Origin: JANMDR01 sp031376425
GTDB taxonomy: Bacteria > Pseudomonadota > Gammaproteobacteria > Burkholderiales > Usitatibacteraceae
NCBI GenBank assembly: GCA_031376425.1
Contig: JANMDR010000267.1
Span: 1-7,347 of the forward strand
Direction: 5' to 3'
Length of the DNA stretch: 7,347 nucleotides
Below, in pieces: positions 1 to 5,948 of this stretch. A program made the position numbers and the translations under genes. Each line of letters begins with the position of its first letter. Positions within the stretch are counted from its first letter, which is position 1. Under the pieces are notes generated by a model. The model was not told the DNA's origin and did no database searches. It was given only the letters and a program-made list of their open reading frames with translations.

Positions 1-679
1 CGCTAAACTGCTTATCTTGGATAACGATTGGCAAATCGGTTTCACCAAGTGTTAGTTCCAGCGTTTTTGTGAGCTGCCGTTGGTCGTCGTCTTCAACTAG
101 GAAAAAGCTTGCCAACCCGTTATAGGCTTGCTTTGCAGTCAATTCGTGCGCATGGGTGTGATACCAATAAGTGCCGCCACGATTTTGTACCTTAAAGTCA
201 TAGCTGAATTTCCCAGCGGGTGCGACAGTGCTGGAGGGGTGCCCATCCATCGCGGCAGGTGTGTGCAGCCCATGCCAATGGATGATGGTGGGCTCGATAA
301 GTTCATTGACAAAGCTGGCGGAAAATTGCGCCCCGCTTTCAATGCGAAAGATGGGATTTTGAAATGCTTTACCCGCATGCTCAACTTGGTAAAGTAAAAA
401 TGGCGATTCTCGCCCCGGCAACATCGTGAACGATGCATGCGTAGCGCGAATATTCAATGGCTCTGTTACATTAAGCACACCCAATGCGCCGCTTGCTATG
501 GGAACAAATAATTTTTGCTGGAAATTATCCGCAGCTACGGGGTTGAAGGGATAAGGTTTGAAAACGCCGTTGAGCGGCACCGTGGTGCCGCGCCCCCAGC
601 GCAGCCACGCGCCACCCACAATGCCAGTCAAGACGGTGGCGCTGGCGAACTGCACGAACCTTCTTCTCTTGGGAGTCAT
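1..679 (-). CDS. Multicopper oxidase, N-terminal part (cut by left edge)
   Basis: Reading the minus strand from ATG at 679 gives 226 residues with no stop before the window edge, so this is the N-terminal part of a longer protein. Residues 131-178 carry the first two copper-ligand motifs of multicopper oxidases: HWHGLH (H134, H136) and YWYHTHAH (H174, H176), which in this family hold the type 2/type 3 trinuclear copper site. The surrounding cupredoxin fold also fits (NGLASFFLVED at 187-197). The N-terminus KRRRFVQF followed by a hydrophobic stretch (about 11-26) resembles a twin-arginine signal, so export to the periplasm as a folded, copper-loaded enzyme is likely. The start is supported by AAGGA six bases upstream. 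The gene lies 52 bp after the universal stress gene on the same strand. The type 1 copper site and C-terminal motifs lie outside the window, so laccase, CopA/CueO-like cuproxidase and other subfamilies cannot be told apart. Confidence 0.9.
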   Translation of the reverse strand, partial: MTPKRRRFVQFASATVLTGIVGGAWLRWGRGTTVPLNGVFKPYPFNPVAADNFQQKLFVPIASGALGVLNVTEPLNIRATHASFTMLPGRESPFLLYQVEHAGKAFQNPIFRIESGAQFSASFVNELIEPTIIHWHGLHTPAAMDGHPSSTVAPAGKFSYDFKVQNRGGTYWYHTHAHELTAKQAYNGLASFFLVEDDDQRQLTKTLELTLGETDLPIVIQDKQFS

Positions 680-731
680 AAGCTATCCTTAACTGATCGG
701 TAATTTAGTTTGCCACACAACAATTTTCTAG

Positions 732-1559
732 TTAGTGCACTAGCAGCACACAGCATTTTGAACGCTGCAATAGCTCGCGCGTGACGCCACCAAGCGCCCA
801 TTCACGTAGCCTGCTATGCCCATATGCACCTGCTACAACCAAATCGGCTTTTTGTTCATGGGCTATGGCAAATAGCGCCTGCGCATCATCGCCGGTTGCA
901 GGAGCGACGCGCATCTTGGCTTCGACACCGTGGCTTCTGAGCCAGCCCACCACTTCTACCAAGCGTGCATGGGCGGCGGCGGTATCGTCGGGCGCGGCAA
1001 TTTCAACGATATCAACTTTACTGGCATGCTTTAGCAATGGTAGGGCAGCCACAATGGCGCGGCGTGCCTCGCGTGAGTCTTTCCATGCAATCAGCGCGCA
1101 TTCAAGCGCTAGGCCATCAACACCTTCCGGCACCACCAGCACAGGGCGACCCGCCTGCATCACTAAATCGCCCACATTAATTACCCGATAATCGTTTAGC
1201 CAATCGTTAGCTCCCGCGCCGATTAGTAATAAATCCGCCGTGCGCGATTCCATCGCTAAATAATCTGCCACCACACCAAACAGCATATTCGAACGCCATT
1301 CAATCTTAGGTACACGTGGCTGCAGCGCTGTACGAAATTCGGCTTCAGTAGTTGCCATTGCCTTACGCATATCTTCATGATCGCGCTCAAATAAATCCGA
1401 TGGCACATAGCCATCCATATACACCACTTGCGCGGGCTGTCGTGCAGAAATGCCTAATACACTAGCGTGAAAAATTGCGGCTAAATCGCCAGTAACCTGC
1501 AAAACACGGGCGTTGCCGCCAGTTGGATCAAGATATACCACTAAATTTTTATAAGACAT
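732..1559 (-). CDS. Tandem-domain universal stress protein (UspA family)
   Basis: A 275-residue protein made of two universal stress protein (Usp) domains, about residues 2-144 and 153-275. Each has the alternating alpha/beta pattern and the conserved final strand (RPVLVVP at 138-144; CCVLLVH at 269-275). The second domain has a nucleotide-loop motif, G-A-Y-G then nine residues then G-G-V-T (244-260), close to the ATP-binding G-2X-G-9X-G-S/T signature. The first domain has a degenerate version around GAGANDW (114-120). Tandem Usp proteins are cytosolic stress-survival factors; the exact role here is unknown. The start is backed by GGAG six bases upstream. The gene sits between a small membrane protein (61-bp gap) and the multicopper oxidase (52-bp gap), all co-directional, so co-transcription is plausible but not shown. 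Confidence 0.9.
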   Translation of the reverse strand: MSYKNLVVYLDPTGGNARVLQVTGDLAAIFHASVLGISARQPAQVVYMDGYVPSDLFERDHEDMRKAMATTEAEFRTALQPRVPKIEWRSNMLFGVVADYLAMESRTADLLLIGAGANDWLNDYRVINVGDLVMQAGRPVLVVPEGVDGLALECALIAWKDSREARRAIVAALPLLKHASKVDIVEIAAPDDTAAAHARLVEVVGWLRSHGVEAKMRVAPATGDDAQALFAIAHEQKADLVVAGAYGHSRLREWALGGVTRELLQRSKCCVLLVH

Positions 1560-1620
1560 GATTTTCTCCAGTGTAATTACGTAAGCAGGCTAGGCTATAG
1601 CCGTTGATGGTGCATTTAAA

Positions 1621-1950
1621 CTAAATTTCCATGGGCGGCGGTGCGGCGTCCTTGCCCGATGTGGGTGGTTTTGCCATTGGCGCTGGTGACGGAATGAGCA
1701 TGATCGTGACGGGTATTACGTCTGATTCTTCTTCATCTTCTGCGGCTGCGTCTTCTTCAAGCTTGTCAGCCATGTCAGCTGTATCAGCAGCATAGTTTTT
1801 GCTTAGTGCCTGCGCTGCCACTACCGCTTTTTGATAGCGTTGCTTGGCGATAGAGAAGTGGTTCTGCGAATCGTTATAAGTGCTAAACAAAACCCCAATC
1901 GCAGTCCAAGAGAGCATAATTGATAAGCCGTAAAAGAAGATCTGTTTCAT
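1621..1950 (-). CDS. Unrecognised small single-TM protein with acidic and Pro-rich tail
   Basis: A 109-residue protein I do not recognise. Residues 4-23 form one hydrophobic segment (FFYGLSIMLSWTAIGVLF), preceded by a single Lys, so it may be a membrane anchor or an uncleaved signal. Residues 32-62 look helical and Ala-rich. Residues 63-77 are strongly acidic (Asp/Glu about two thirds). Residues 80-106 are rich in Pro, Met and Ala and probably disordered. There is no Cys and no obvious metal ligand beyond the acidic patch. Only a weak AGAAAG lies upstream of the ATG. The case for a real gene is the well-formed TM segment and its placement with 50-60 bp gaps between two recognised genes on the same strand. 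It may be a lineage-specific envelope protein; no function is assigned. Confidence 0.6.
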   Translation of the reverse strand: MKQIFFYGLSIMLSWTAIGVLFSTYNDSQNHFSIAKQRYQKAVVAAQALSKNYAADTADMADKLEEDAAAEDEEESDVIPVTIMLIPSPAPMAKPPTSGKDAAPPPMEI

Positions 1951-1959
1951 AGCCGCACT

Positions 1960-1985
1960 TTCTAAATTGACGTTCTAAATTGCCG
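1960..1985. repeat. Two-copy 13-bp tandem repeat upstream of small membrane gene
   Basis: Two adjacent copies of TTCTAAATTGMCG (1960-1972 and 1973-1985) match at 12 of 13 positions. They fill half of the 52-bp gap between the stress-protein-26-like gene and the small TM protein, starting 10 bases before the latter's start codon. This could be a regulator site or a simple local duplication; the sequence alone does not decide. Confidence 0.6.
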
Positions 1986-2002
1986 CTCAAACACTTTGGG
2001 CG

Positions 2003-2518
2003 CTAAGCCGATTTGACGCTGCCCGATAAATCCGAAAGCACTTCATGAACACCCATGCCTATTGGCTTTCCAGCTACCACTGAAGCGGCCATGGCAAAGA
2101 TGCGTACCATTTTGCTGTGGGGGGTATCCCAATATTCCGCCTTATGCGGAATGAATTTTAATAAGGTTAAATTAGTGGATTCTGGACCATGCTGAAACCA
2201 CGGTATCGCGGCGGGTGTCCATAATTTCTCAATGTGCGCCATGTCGTGATGCGTTTCACCGTGGCCGGAAATTGAAATATAGGATGCACGCGCTGAATCA
2301 CTGAAGCTAAGATTCACAGCGTGTAACTGCTCTACTTTTTCTGAACGCACATCGGTAAAAAACCAAATAGCGCCACTGCTATCCATTTCCAGCGGTGCCA
2401 TCGGTCGGCTGGTTAAATCACCGCGCGAGTCCGTGGTGGTGAGCATGGCTACTGACATATCTTCGATTAAATTGCATAGTTGAAATAACTCGGCACTGGC
2501 TTGGGTTTCGGTTTTCAT
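2003..2518 (-). CDS. General stress protein 26-like split-barrel flavin-binding protein
   Basis: A 171-residue protein of the pyridoxamine 5'-phosphate oxidase-like split-barrel superfamily, general stress protein 26 group. Recognisable segments are the N-terminal helix ELFQLCNLIEDMSVAML (10-26), the strand pair with LTSRPMAPLE (35-44), the core IWFFTDVRSEKVEQL (51-65) and SYISISGHGE (79-88). Further on are IEKLWTPAAIPWF (96-108) and the family-typical KAEYWD (126-131). Relatives bind FMN or FAD; the substrate is generally unknown, so no reaction is assigned. I chose ATG 2518 because GAGAAG lies five bases upstream and the protein then starts a few residues before the conserved helix. An in-frame ATG at 2545 would add nine residues but has no ribosome site. 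It lies 75 bp (48 bp by the longer start) after the transglutaminase-like gene. Confidence 0.85.
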   Translation of the reverse strand: MKTETQASAELFQLCNLIEDMSVAMLTTTDSRGDLTSRPMAPLEMDSSGAIWFFTDVRSEKVEQLHAVNLSFSDSARASYISISGHGETHHDMAHIEKLWTPAAIPWFQHGPESTNLTLLKFIPHKAEYWDTPHSKMVRIFAMAASVVAGKPIGMGVHEVLSDLSGSVKSA

Positions 2519-2593
2519 ATTCGCTTCTCGCTTTAAAAATTGCATTCATTTTGCGCGGCTGAAAATCAACCAGCGCAGTGTGTTACCCCTTAA

Positions 2594-3595
2594 CTAAACG
2601 CTAACAGCCTGAAAGCGCTTTAAGCCGGGCCGTACAAACCACGGCTGCGGGACCGGTAATGTAGCGTTGACATACGGCGGCGTCGGCACGGCTTGCAGCC
2701 GACGTAGTACCGGTGCACCTTGAAAATAGAGGCAATCACTGGCAGTAGAAACGGCCTGCTGCATATTGTCGTCTGGGTGTAGTTGCGCATCGCTTGCCGA
2801 AAGTAGATTGATGGCAACCTCTGGGCGCAGGCACTGCATACTGCCAAACATGGTGGCAAAAGAAGCATCGGCAGCATCGTGCCCTGTGCCAATACGAATT
2901 AAGCCCATGACCGGCGTGAGCCCAGTGGCATCAAATAAATACCAGCGCTGCCCAATAAATACTTCTACATAGGCATGAAAATCGGTAGGCCCTAAAGCTG
3001 GATCAGCACCAAAATCAACCCCCGTTACATAGCGTGCTGGGATGTTGAGTGCGCGGCACATAGTGATCATTAAATGCGAAAAATCACGGCACACCCCAGC
3101 GCGCATATTGAAGGTTTCCATTGCACAGGTGGTGGCAATAGATGCGCCAGACTTGAAGCGCACATGCTGATTAACCCATCTGCAAATAGTGGCTACGCGC
3201 TCATAATTGGGTGCCAAATTACCAAACATGGCGAGTGCCACATGGCGCATTTTGTCCGATGGGCAAAAGCGACTTGGTAATATATAAGGCAACACATCCG
3301 ATGGCAAGCTGCGAATTTCGCGCTCATTAATCGAATGAATATTTTCTACTACATGATTAATTTCAACGGTAGCGCGATAGCGCACGGTTAATAATCCGCC
3401 CTCGCAAGCCACGCGATTAAAGCGATTTGCGGTAATCATTTCGGTATAGCTTGATGCCGACACCGCGCCGTGCACTGAAAAATTTTCGTTCAACACCCGC
3501 TGTGATGGGGTGTGAGCCGCGCAAATATTGAATACAAAGTCGCTACGGCTTTGCACATCATATTGAAGTGAAACTGCATATTCCATGCGAACCAT
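2594..3595 (-). CDS. Transglutaminase-like domain protein
   Basis: A 333-residue protein with the bacterial transglutaminase-like architecture: an N-terminal beta-rich domain (about 5-95) followed by a transglutaminase-like core (about 115-225). The papain-like catalytic triad is complete: Cys169 in AGVCRDFSHL, His207 in TDFHAYVEVF and Asp222 in WYLFDATG. Proteins of this type are usually Cys proteases or amidases rather than true crosslinkers; the substrate is unknown. There is no signal peptide, so it is probably cytosolic. The region after about residue 265 is variable and Pro-rich. The start at 3595 has only a weak AAGAAAG upstream; a second in-frame ATG four codons in (3586) is no better supported. 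It is the second gene of the minus-strand run, 148 bp after the copper-storage gene and separated from it by a stem-loop, so it may have its own promoter. Confidence 0.88.
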   Translation of the reverse strand: MVRMEYAVSLQYDVQSRSDFVFNICAAHTPSQRVLNENFSVHGAVSASSYTEMITANRFNRVACEGGLLTVRYRATVEINHVVENIHSINEREIRSLPSDVLPYILPSRFCPSDKMRHVALAMFGNLAPNYERVATICRWVNQHVRFKSGASIATTCAMETFNMRAGVCRDFSHLMITMCRALNIPARYVTGVDFGADPALGPTDFHAYVEVFIGQRWYLFDATGLTPVMGLIRIGTGHDAADASFATMFGSMQCLRPEVAINLLSASDAQLHPDDNMQQAVSTASDCLYFQGAPVLRRLQAVPTPPYVNATLPVPQPWFVRPGLKRFQAVSV

Positions 3596-3641
3596 GATTT
3601 GCTTTCTTAACGATTTAATTGATGTTTAAAACCTTGAACTA

Positions 3642-3647
3642 ACTATA
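3642..3647 (-). promoter_or_regulatory. Possible -10 box for the transglutaminase-led gene group
   Basis: On the minus strand TATAGT lies about 45 bases upstream of the transglutaminase start, downstream of the copper-storage gene's stem-loop. It matches five of six bases of the sigma70 -10 consensus, but no good -35 is seen at 16-18 bases. It is a tentative site. Confidence 0.25.
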
Positions 3648-3693
3648 CGGAGCCAGCTAAGGCTAGTCTGTGCGCTGACGAACCAAGAAATGT

Positions 3694-3731
3694 TGGCGAT
3701 GCCTTTTTGCAATTAACTGCTGGCATCGCCA
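3694..3731 (-). terminator. Stem-loop after the copper-storage gene
   Basis: Arms TGGCGATGCC (3694-3703) and GGCATCGCCA (3722-3731) form a perfect 10-bp stem with an 18-nt loop, 12 bases past the stop of the copper-storage gene. On the minus strand the tail reads ACATTTCTT, a poor U-run, so this may be a weak terminator, an attenuator or an mRNA-stabilising hairpin. It is the main reason to doubt one single six-gene transcript. Confidence 0.55.
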
Positions 3732-3743
3732 TTTCAAAACGCC

Positions 3744-4073
3744 CTAACTCGCTAAGGCGCGGCATGCTGCTACGCATTTTTTACAAGCATCGGCGCATTG
3801 CTGGCAGTGTGCCATCGTGTGCTTGCTGCATTGGGTGGCACAGGTTTGACAGACATCGGCACAAAGGCTGCAAAGTGCTTTGATATGGTCATCACCACGG
3901 GCAATAGCTGCCGCAGTGACTTGGCACATGTCGGCACAGGCTAAATCAGCGTTGATGCAAGCCGCCATTTTTTTGGCGTCTTCTTCTTTTAAACAGGCGC
4001 TTGCGCATTGCAAGCAAGCAGTTATGCATTCATTACAGGCAGCGATGCATTCGGCTTCGTTTTTGCTCAACAT
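3744..4073 (-). CDS. Four-helix-bundle copper-storage protein (Csp3-like, 19 Cys)
   Basis: A 109-residue protein with 19 cysteines, many in CxxC and CxxxC spacing along predicted helices: 9, 13, 16, 20, 23, 27, 39, 46, 50, 68, 71, 75, 78, 82, 90, 93, 97, 100 and 104. Extra His residues are H63, H85 and H89. This is the pattern of the four-helix-bundle copper-binding (Csp, formerly DUF326) family, where Cys residues lining the bundle core bind many Cu(I) ions. There is no signal peptide, which matches the cytosolic Csp3 type rather than exported Csp1. The role would be Cu(I) storage or detoxification in the cytoplasm. ATG 4073 is chosen because GGAG lies six bases upstream; a TTG at 4085 would overlap that ribosome site and add four residues. 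It is divergent from the crystallin-like gene across a palindrome-rich region and heads the minus-strand run that ends in a multicopper oxidase. Confidence 0.92.
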   Translation of the reverse strand: MLSKNEAECIAACNECITACLQCASACLKEEDAKKMAACINADLACADMCQVTAAAIARGDDHIKALCSLCADVCQTCATQCSKHTMAHCQQCADACKKCVAACRALAS

Positions 4074-4090
4074 GATGCTCTCCAAGAGTT

Positions 4091-4146
4091 ACCGAAAATT
4101 CGGTATGGTCATCATTACAAAGCCGACCATAACCGTCTGTACGGTT
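4091..4146. promoter_or_regulatory. Cluster of inverted repeats at the copper-storage gene promoter
   Basis: Three inverted repeats are packed here. ACCGAA-AA-TTCGGT spans 4091-4104. TATGGTC (4104-4110) pairs with GACCATA (4125-4131) across 14 bases. AACCGT-CTGT-ACGGTT spans 4131-4146. On the minus strand a -10-like TGTAAT (4114-4119) falls in the gap of the second repeat, about 40 bases before the copper-storage ATG, and the third repeat would cover the -35 zone. No good -35 match is seen, which would suit an activator-dependent promoter. I do not recognise a standard CueR or CsoR box. The repeats are direct observation; the operator role is inference. Confidence 0.45.
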
Positions 4147-4231
4147 ACCCACACGTGGCTTTTTTTAAGCATTGGTGTGCTAGCGCACCGATACGAAGGC
4201 GTAGATGCTTTAACCTTGCCCTTGTTTGCTT

Positions 4232-4250
4232 ACCGTTAGATCAACACGGT
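4232..4250. promoter_or_regulatory. Inverted repeat ACCGT-N9-ACGGT upstream of crystallin-like gene
   Basis: A 5-bp-arm inverted repeat with nine bases between the arms, about 50 bases before the crystallin-like start. It shares the ACCGT/ACGGT arms with the repeat at 4131-4146, so one regulator could bind both sides of the divergent region. The arms are short and chance is possible. Confidence 0.3.
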
Positions 4251-4302
4251 TTTAAAGCGACGCGCTCAATTCGGAATGCGCCGCACACTTAAGGAGTTCT
4301 TC

Positions 4303-5136
4303 ATGAATAAGAAATTAAAAATTAGCTTGAGCACTGCAGCTGCTATTGCGGCATCCATCATTGGTACGCAGGCAGTGGCGCAAATTATGTTCTACGAGCA
4401 TGACAGATATGATGGTCGGTCTTTCACCGCACAAAAACAGGTTAATAACTTTGACCGTATTGACTTTAACGACACCGCCTCGTCAGTCATTGTGCTGAAC
4501 AATAATTGGGAAGTGTGCGAGCACGCCAACTTCGGCGGTTCCTGCATGGTGCTGCGCCCCGGCCGTTATCCATCGCTCAATGCCATGAATATGAATGACA
4601 CGATTTCATCCGTGCGCATGGTGGGTTCAAACACCCGCTATGACGACGATCGCTACGCACCCTATGCCTCGTCTAATTCCTATTTGTACGACAATCGTCG
4701 CCGCAATAACGAACGACTTTACAATGCTGACGTGGTATCAGTACGCGCCGTATTAGGCACCTCCGATCGCCGCTGCTGGATTGAGCGCGAGCAGGTAAGC
4801 AGTAATCAAAACGATAATAATGTAGCTGGAACCGTAGTAGGTGCCATCTTAGGCGGCGTACTAGGCCACCAAGTGGGCGGCGGCCGCGGTAAAGATGCAG
4901 CAACAGTAGGCGGTGCCATTGCGGGCGGCATGTTGGGCAACAATATTAGCCGTGACGACAATGGCCGACAAACCTACAACCGCGACGTGCGCCGTTGCGA
5001 AACAGGCCAAACCAACGGCAGACCTGAATATTGGGACGTAACGTATAACTTCCGTGGTCGCCAATACTCGATGCAAACCGCATCCCCTCCAGGCTCCACC
5101 GTAACCGTAAATTCGCGTGGTGAGCCACGGTCGTAA
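4303..5136 (+). CDS. Secreted beta/gamma-crystallin plus glycine-zipper protein
   Basis: A 277-residue exported protein. Residues 1-26 are a signal peptide (KK-rich start, Ala/Ile core, AVA cleavage before Gln27) with no lipobox Cys. Residues 28-107 form a beta/gamma-crystallin domain of two Greek-key motifs, IMFYEHDRYDGRSF and WEVCEHANFGGSCMVL. Each is followed by a calcium-type motif matching N/D-N/D-x-x-S/T-S: NDTASS (56-61) and NDTISS (98-103). After an Asn/Arg/Tyr-rich linker, residues 174-215 are a glycine-zipper segment (GTVVGAILGGVLGHQVGGG, then GGAIAGGMLGNNI) of the 17-kDa-antigen type, likely packing in or on the outer membrane. The C-terminal 223-277 ends in a conserved-looking beta module (WDVTYNFRGRQYSM). 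Four Cys (72, 81, 158, 232) could form disulfides. ATG 4303 is chosen for AAGGAG six bases upstream; the in-frame ATG at 4276 lacks a ribosome site and would bury the signal peptide. A terminator follows, so it is likely monocistronic. A structural or envelope-stress role is inferred. Confidence 0.85.
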   Translation: MNKKLKISLSTAAAIAASIIGTQAVAQIMFYEHDRYDGRSFTAQKQVNNFDRIDFNDTASSVIVLNNNWEVCEHANFGGSCMVLRPGRYPSLNAMNMNDTISSVRMVGSNTRYDDDRYAPYASSNSYLYDNRRRNNERLYNADVVSVRAVLGTSDRRCWIEREQVSSNQNDNNVAGTVVGAILGGVLGHQVGGGRGKDAATVGGAIAGGMLGNNISRDDNGRQTYNRDVRRCETGQTNGRPEYWDVTYNFRGRQYSMQTASPPGSTVTVNSRGEPRS

Positions 5137-5190
5137 AACCGACGGCATAACAATGGAAACTACATTGTTGGCTGCGTAAGATACTAATAA

Positions 5191-5233
5191 ATGCCCTGAA
5201 GATTGCTACTTTAAGAATCTTCAGGGCATTTTT
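5191..5233 (+). terminator. Rho-independent terminator of the crystallin-like gene
   Basis: Arms ATGCCCTGAAGATT (5191-5204) and AATCTTCAGGGCAT (5216-5229) are a perfect 14-bp stem with an 11-nt loop, running into TTTTT (5229-5233). It starts 54 bases after the stop codon. A-rich bases before the left arm may allow some function in the other direction, which would help insulate the downstream convergent toxin-antitoxin operon. Confidence 0.85.
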
Positions 5234-5399
5234 ACGAATAGCGCTAACGCGGTTATCACAGGGGGATATCCAGAAAACTTGGAGAGGCTATGTGATATTG
5301 AAAGAACTAATCCGAACCTGTGCGATTGGTATTACTCAATTTATGTTATTCCGTTTCTAAATCAAAAGTGCCATTACTTGCACCGTACAAAATACGAAG

Positions 5400-5531
5400 C
5401 ATCGTCATTCCCGCGAAGGCTGGAAGGGGCTGGCCTAGGGCCATCAAGTCCTACGTCCTACTATTTAGCACTTTAAAACCTATATTAGCCATACGAGGGT
5501 CGGGATTCCAGCCTTCGCTGGAATGACGATG
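5400..5531. repeat. 132-bp MITE/REP-like element with 26-bp terminal inverted repeats
   Basis: The left end (5400-5425) and right end (5506-5531) are inverted copies matching at 25 of 26 bases. They begin CATCGTCATTCC and end GGAATGACGATG. Each end is itself a small hairpin; the right one is perfect (TTCCAGC-CTTC-GCTGGAA, 5506-5523). The core resembles the ATTCCC-N8-GGGAAT type of intergenic repeat known from Neisseria (dRS3) and other proteobacteria. The 80-base interior has no gene. It is probably a non-autonomous mobile repeat or paired REP sequences; whether it recurs in the genome cannot be seen from one copy. Confidence 0.75.
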
Positions 5532-5618
5532 TTTACATAACACTCAGGGGGAAAATAACGCACGAATGAAATGGAAATGGAATTAGCCCCCGTGGCTTCA
5601 CTTTGCTTTTAAATAAGC

Positions 5619-5948
5619 TTACTTAAATAATTCTGCGTGTGTACCCGTGCGAACAAACACGATCGCATTGCTTTTGGGATTTACATCGAGTTTATAGATA
5701 AGCAGAAAATCAGCGCCAACGTGGCATTCGCGGTACCCCAACCACTCACCTACCAACGCATGGTCTAACCATTCTGGCGCGAGCATATTGTCGTTAGCGA
5801 TAAGCAGTAGCATCACTTCTTTCAGGCGGTGCATATCATATCGCCCAGAATGAGATAGCCTTTCCCAATCTTTCAGAAAGGATTTTGCAAAATCTGCAGC
5901 TTTAGGCAATGACGCCCGCTTACTTTTGGCTGTTTTTTTCAAGGGCAT
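5619..5948 (-). CDS. yafQ: YafQ-family type II toxin (mRNA interferase)
   Basis: A 109-residue RelE-superfamily toxin of the YafQ group, a ribosome-dependent endoribonuclease that cleaves mRNA during translation and is blocked by its antitoxin. By my alignment to E. coli YafQ, most key residues are kept: His63 (LDHALVG), His76 (YRECHV), Asp80 (GAD), Arg100 and His104 (VRTGTHAELF) and Phe108. The Trp that follows the Asp in E. coli is Phe81 here (ADFLLIYKL). The protein is about 17 residues longer than the usual 92, all at the basic N-terminus. The start at 5948 lies inside the antitoxin gene (29-base overlap including the stop) and has no clear ribosome site, so translation is probably coupled. 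A shorter start at TTG 5909 would give a more typical length. Antitoxin-first order fits dinJ-yafQ operons. Confidence 0.88.
   Translation of the reverse strand: MPLKKTAKSKRASLPKAADFAKSFLKDWERLSHSGRYDMHRLKEVMLLLIANDNMLAPEWLDHALVGEWLGYRECHVGADFLLIYKLDVNPKSNAIVFVRTGTHAELFK

Larger units (their letters stand above)
5137..5618. other. 482-bp intergenic stretch: terminator plus inverted-repeat element
   Basis: No supportable gene is seen. Short open frames here lack ribosome sites and recognisable protein features. The stretch holds the crystallin gene's terminator (5191-5233) and the 132-bp inverted-repeat element (5400-5531). The remaining parts (5234-5399 and 5532-5618) show nothing I recognise, apart from a weak AGCC/GGCT hairpin near 5585-5597 after the toxin gene. 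Confidence 0.6.

Noticed and set aside
128..438. Open frames on both strands of 89-99 codons
   Set aside because: They overlap the multicopper oxidase frame, whose HWHG and HTH motifs are decisive, and they show no family features.
733..742. 10-bp palindrome TAGTGCACTA at the end of the Usp gene
   Set aside because: Short, lies across the stop codon, has no loop or U-run; probably chance.
781..1191. 136-codon plus-strand frame within the Usp gene
   Set aside because: Its translation is Ser/Ala/Thr-rich low-complexity, typical of the complement of a real gene; the minus-strand Usp domains are clear.
4091..4146. A standard CueR or CsoR operator for the copper-storage gene
   Set aside because: Inverted repeats exist but lack the ACCTTCC-type or GC-rich CsoR pattern, and no proper -35 with 19-20 bp spacing was found.
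5279..5526. Two 65-68 codon plus-strand frames across the inverted-repeat element
   Set aside because: They run through the repeat, have no recognisable protein features, and the intergenic context argues against coding.
5585..5597. Possible terminator AGCC-N5-GGCT after the toxin gene
   Set aside because: Only a 4-bp stem with no U-run on the minus strand; too weak to call.
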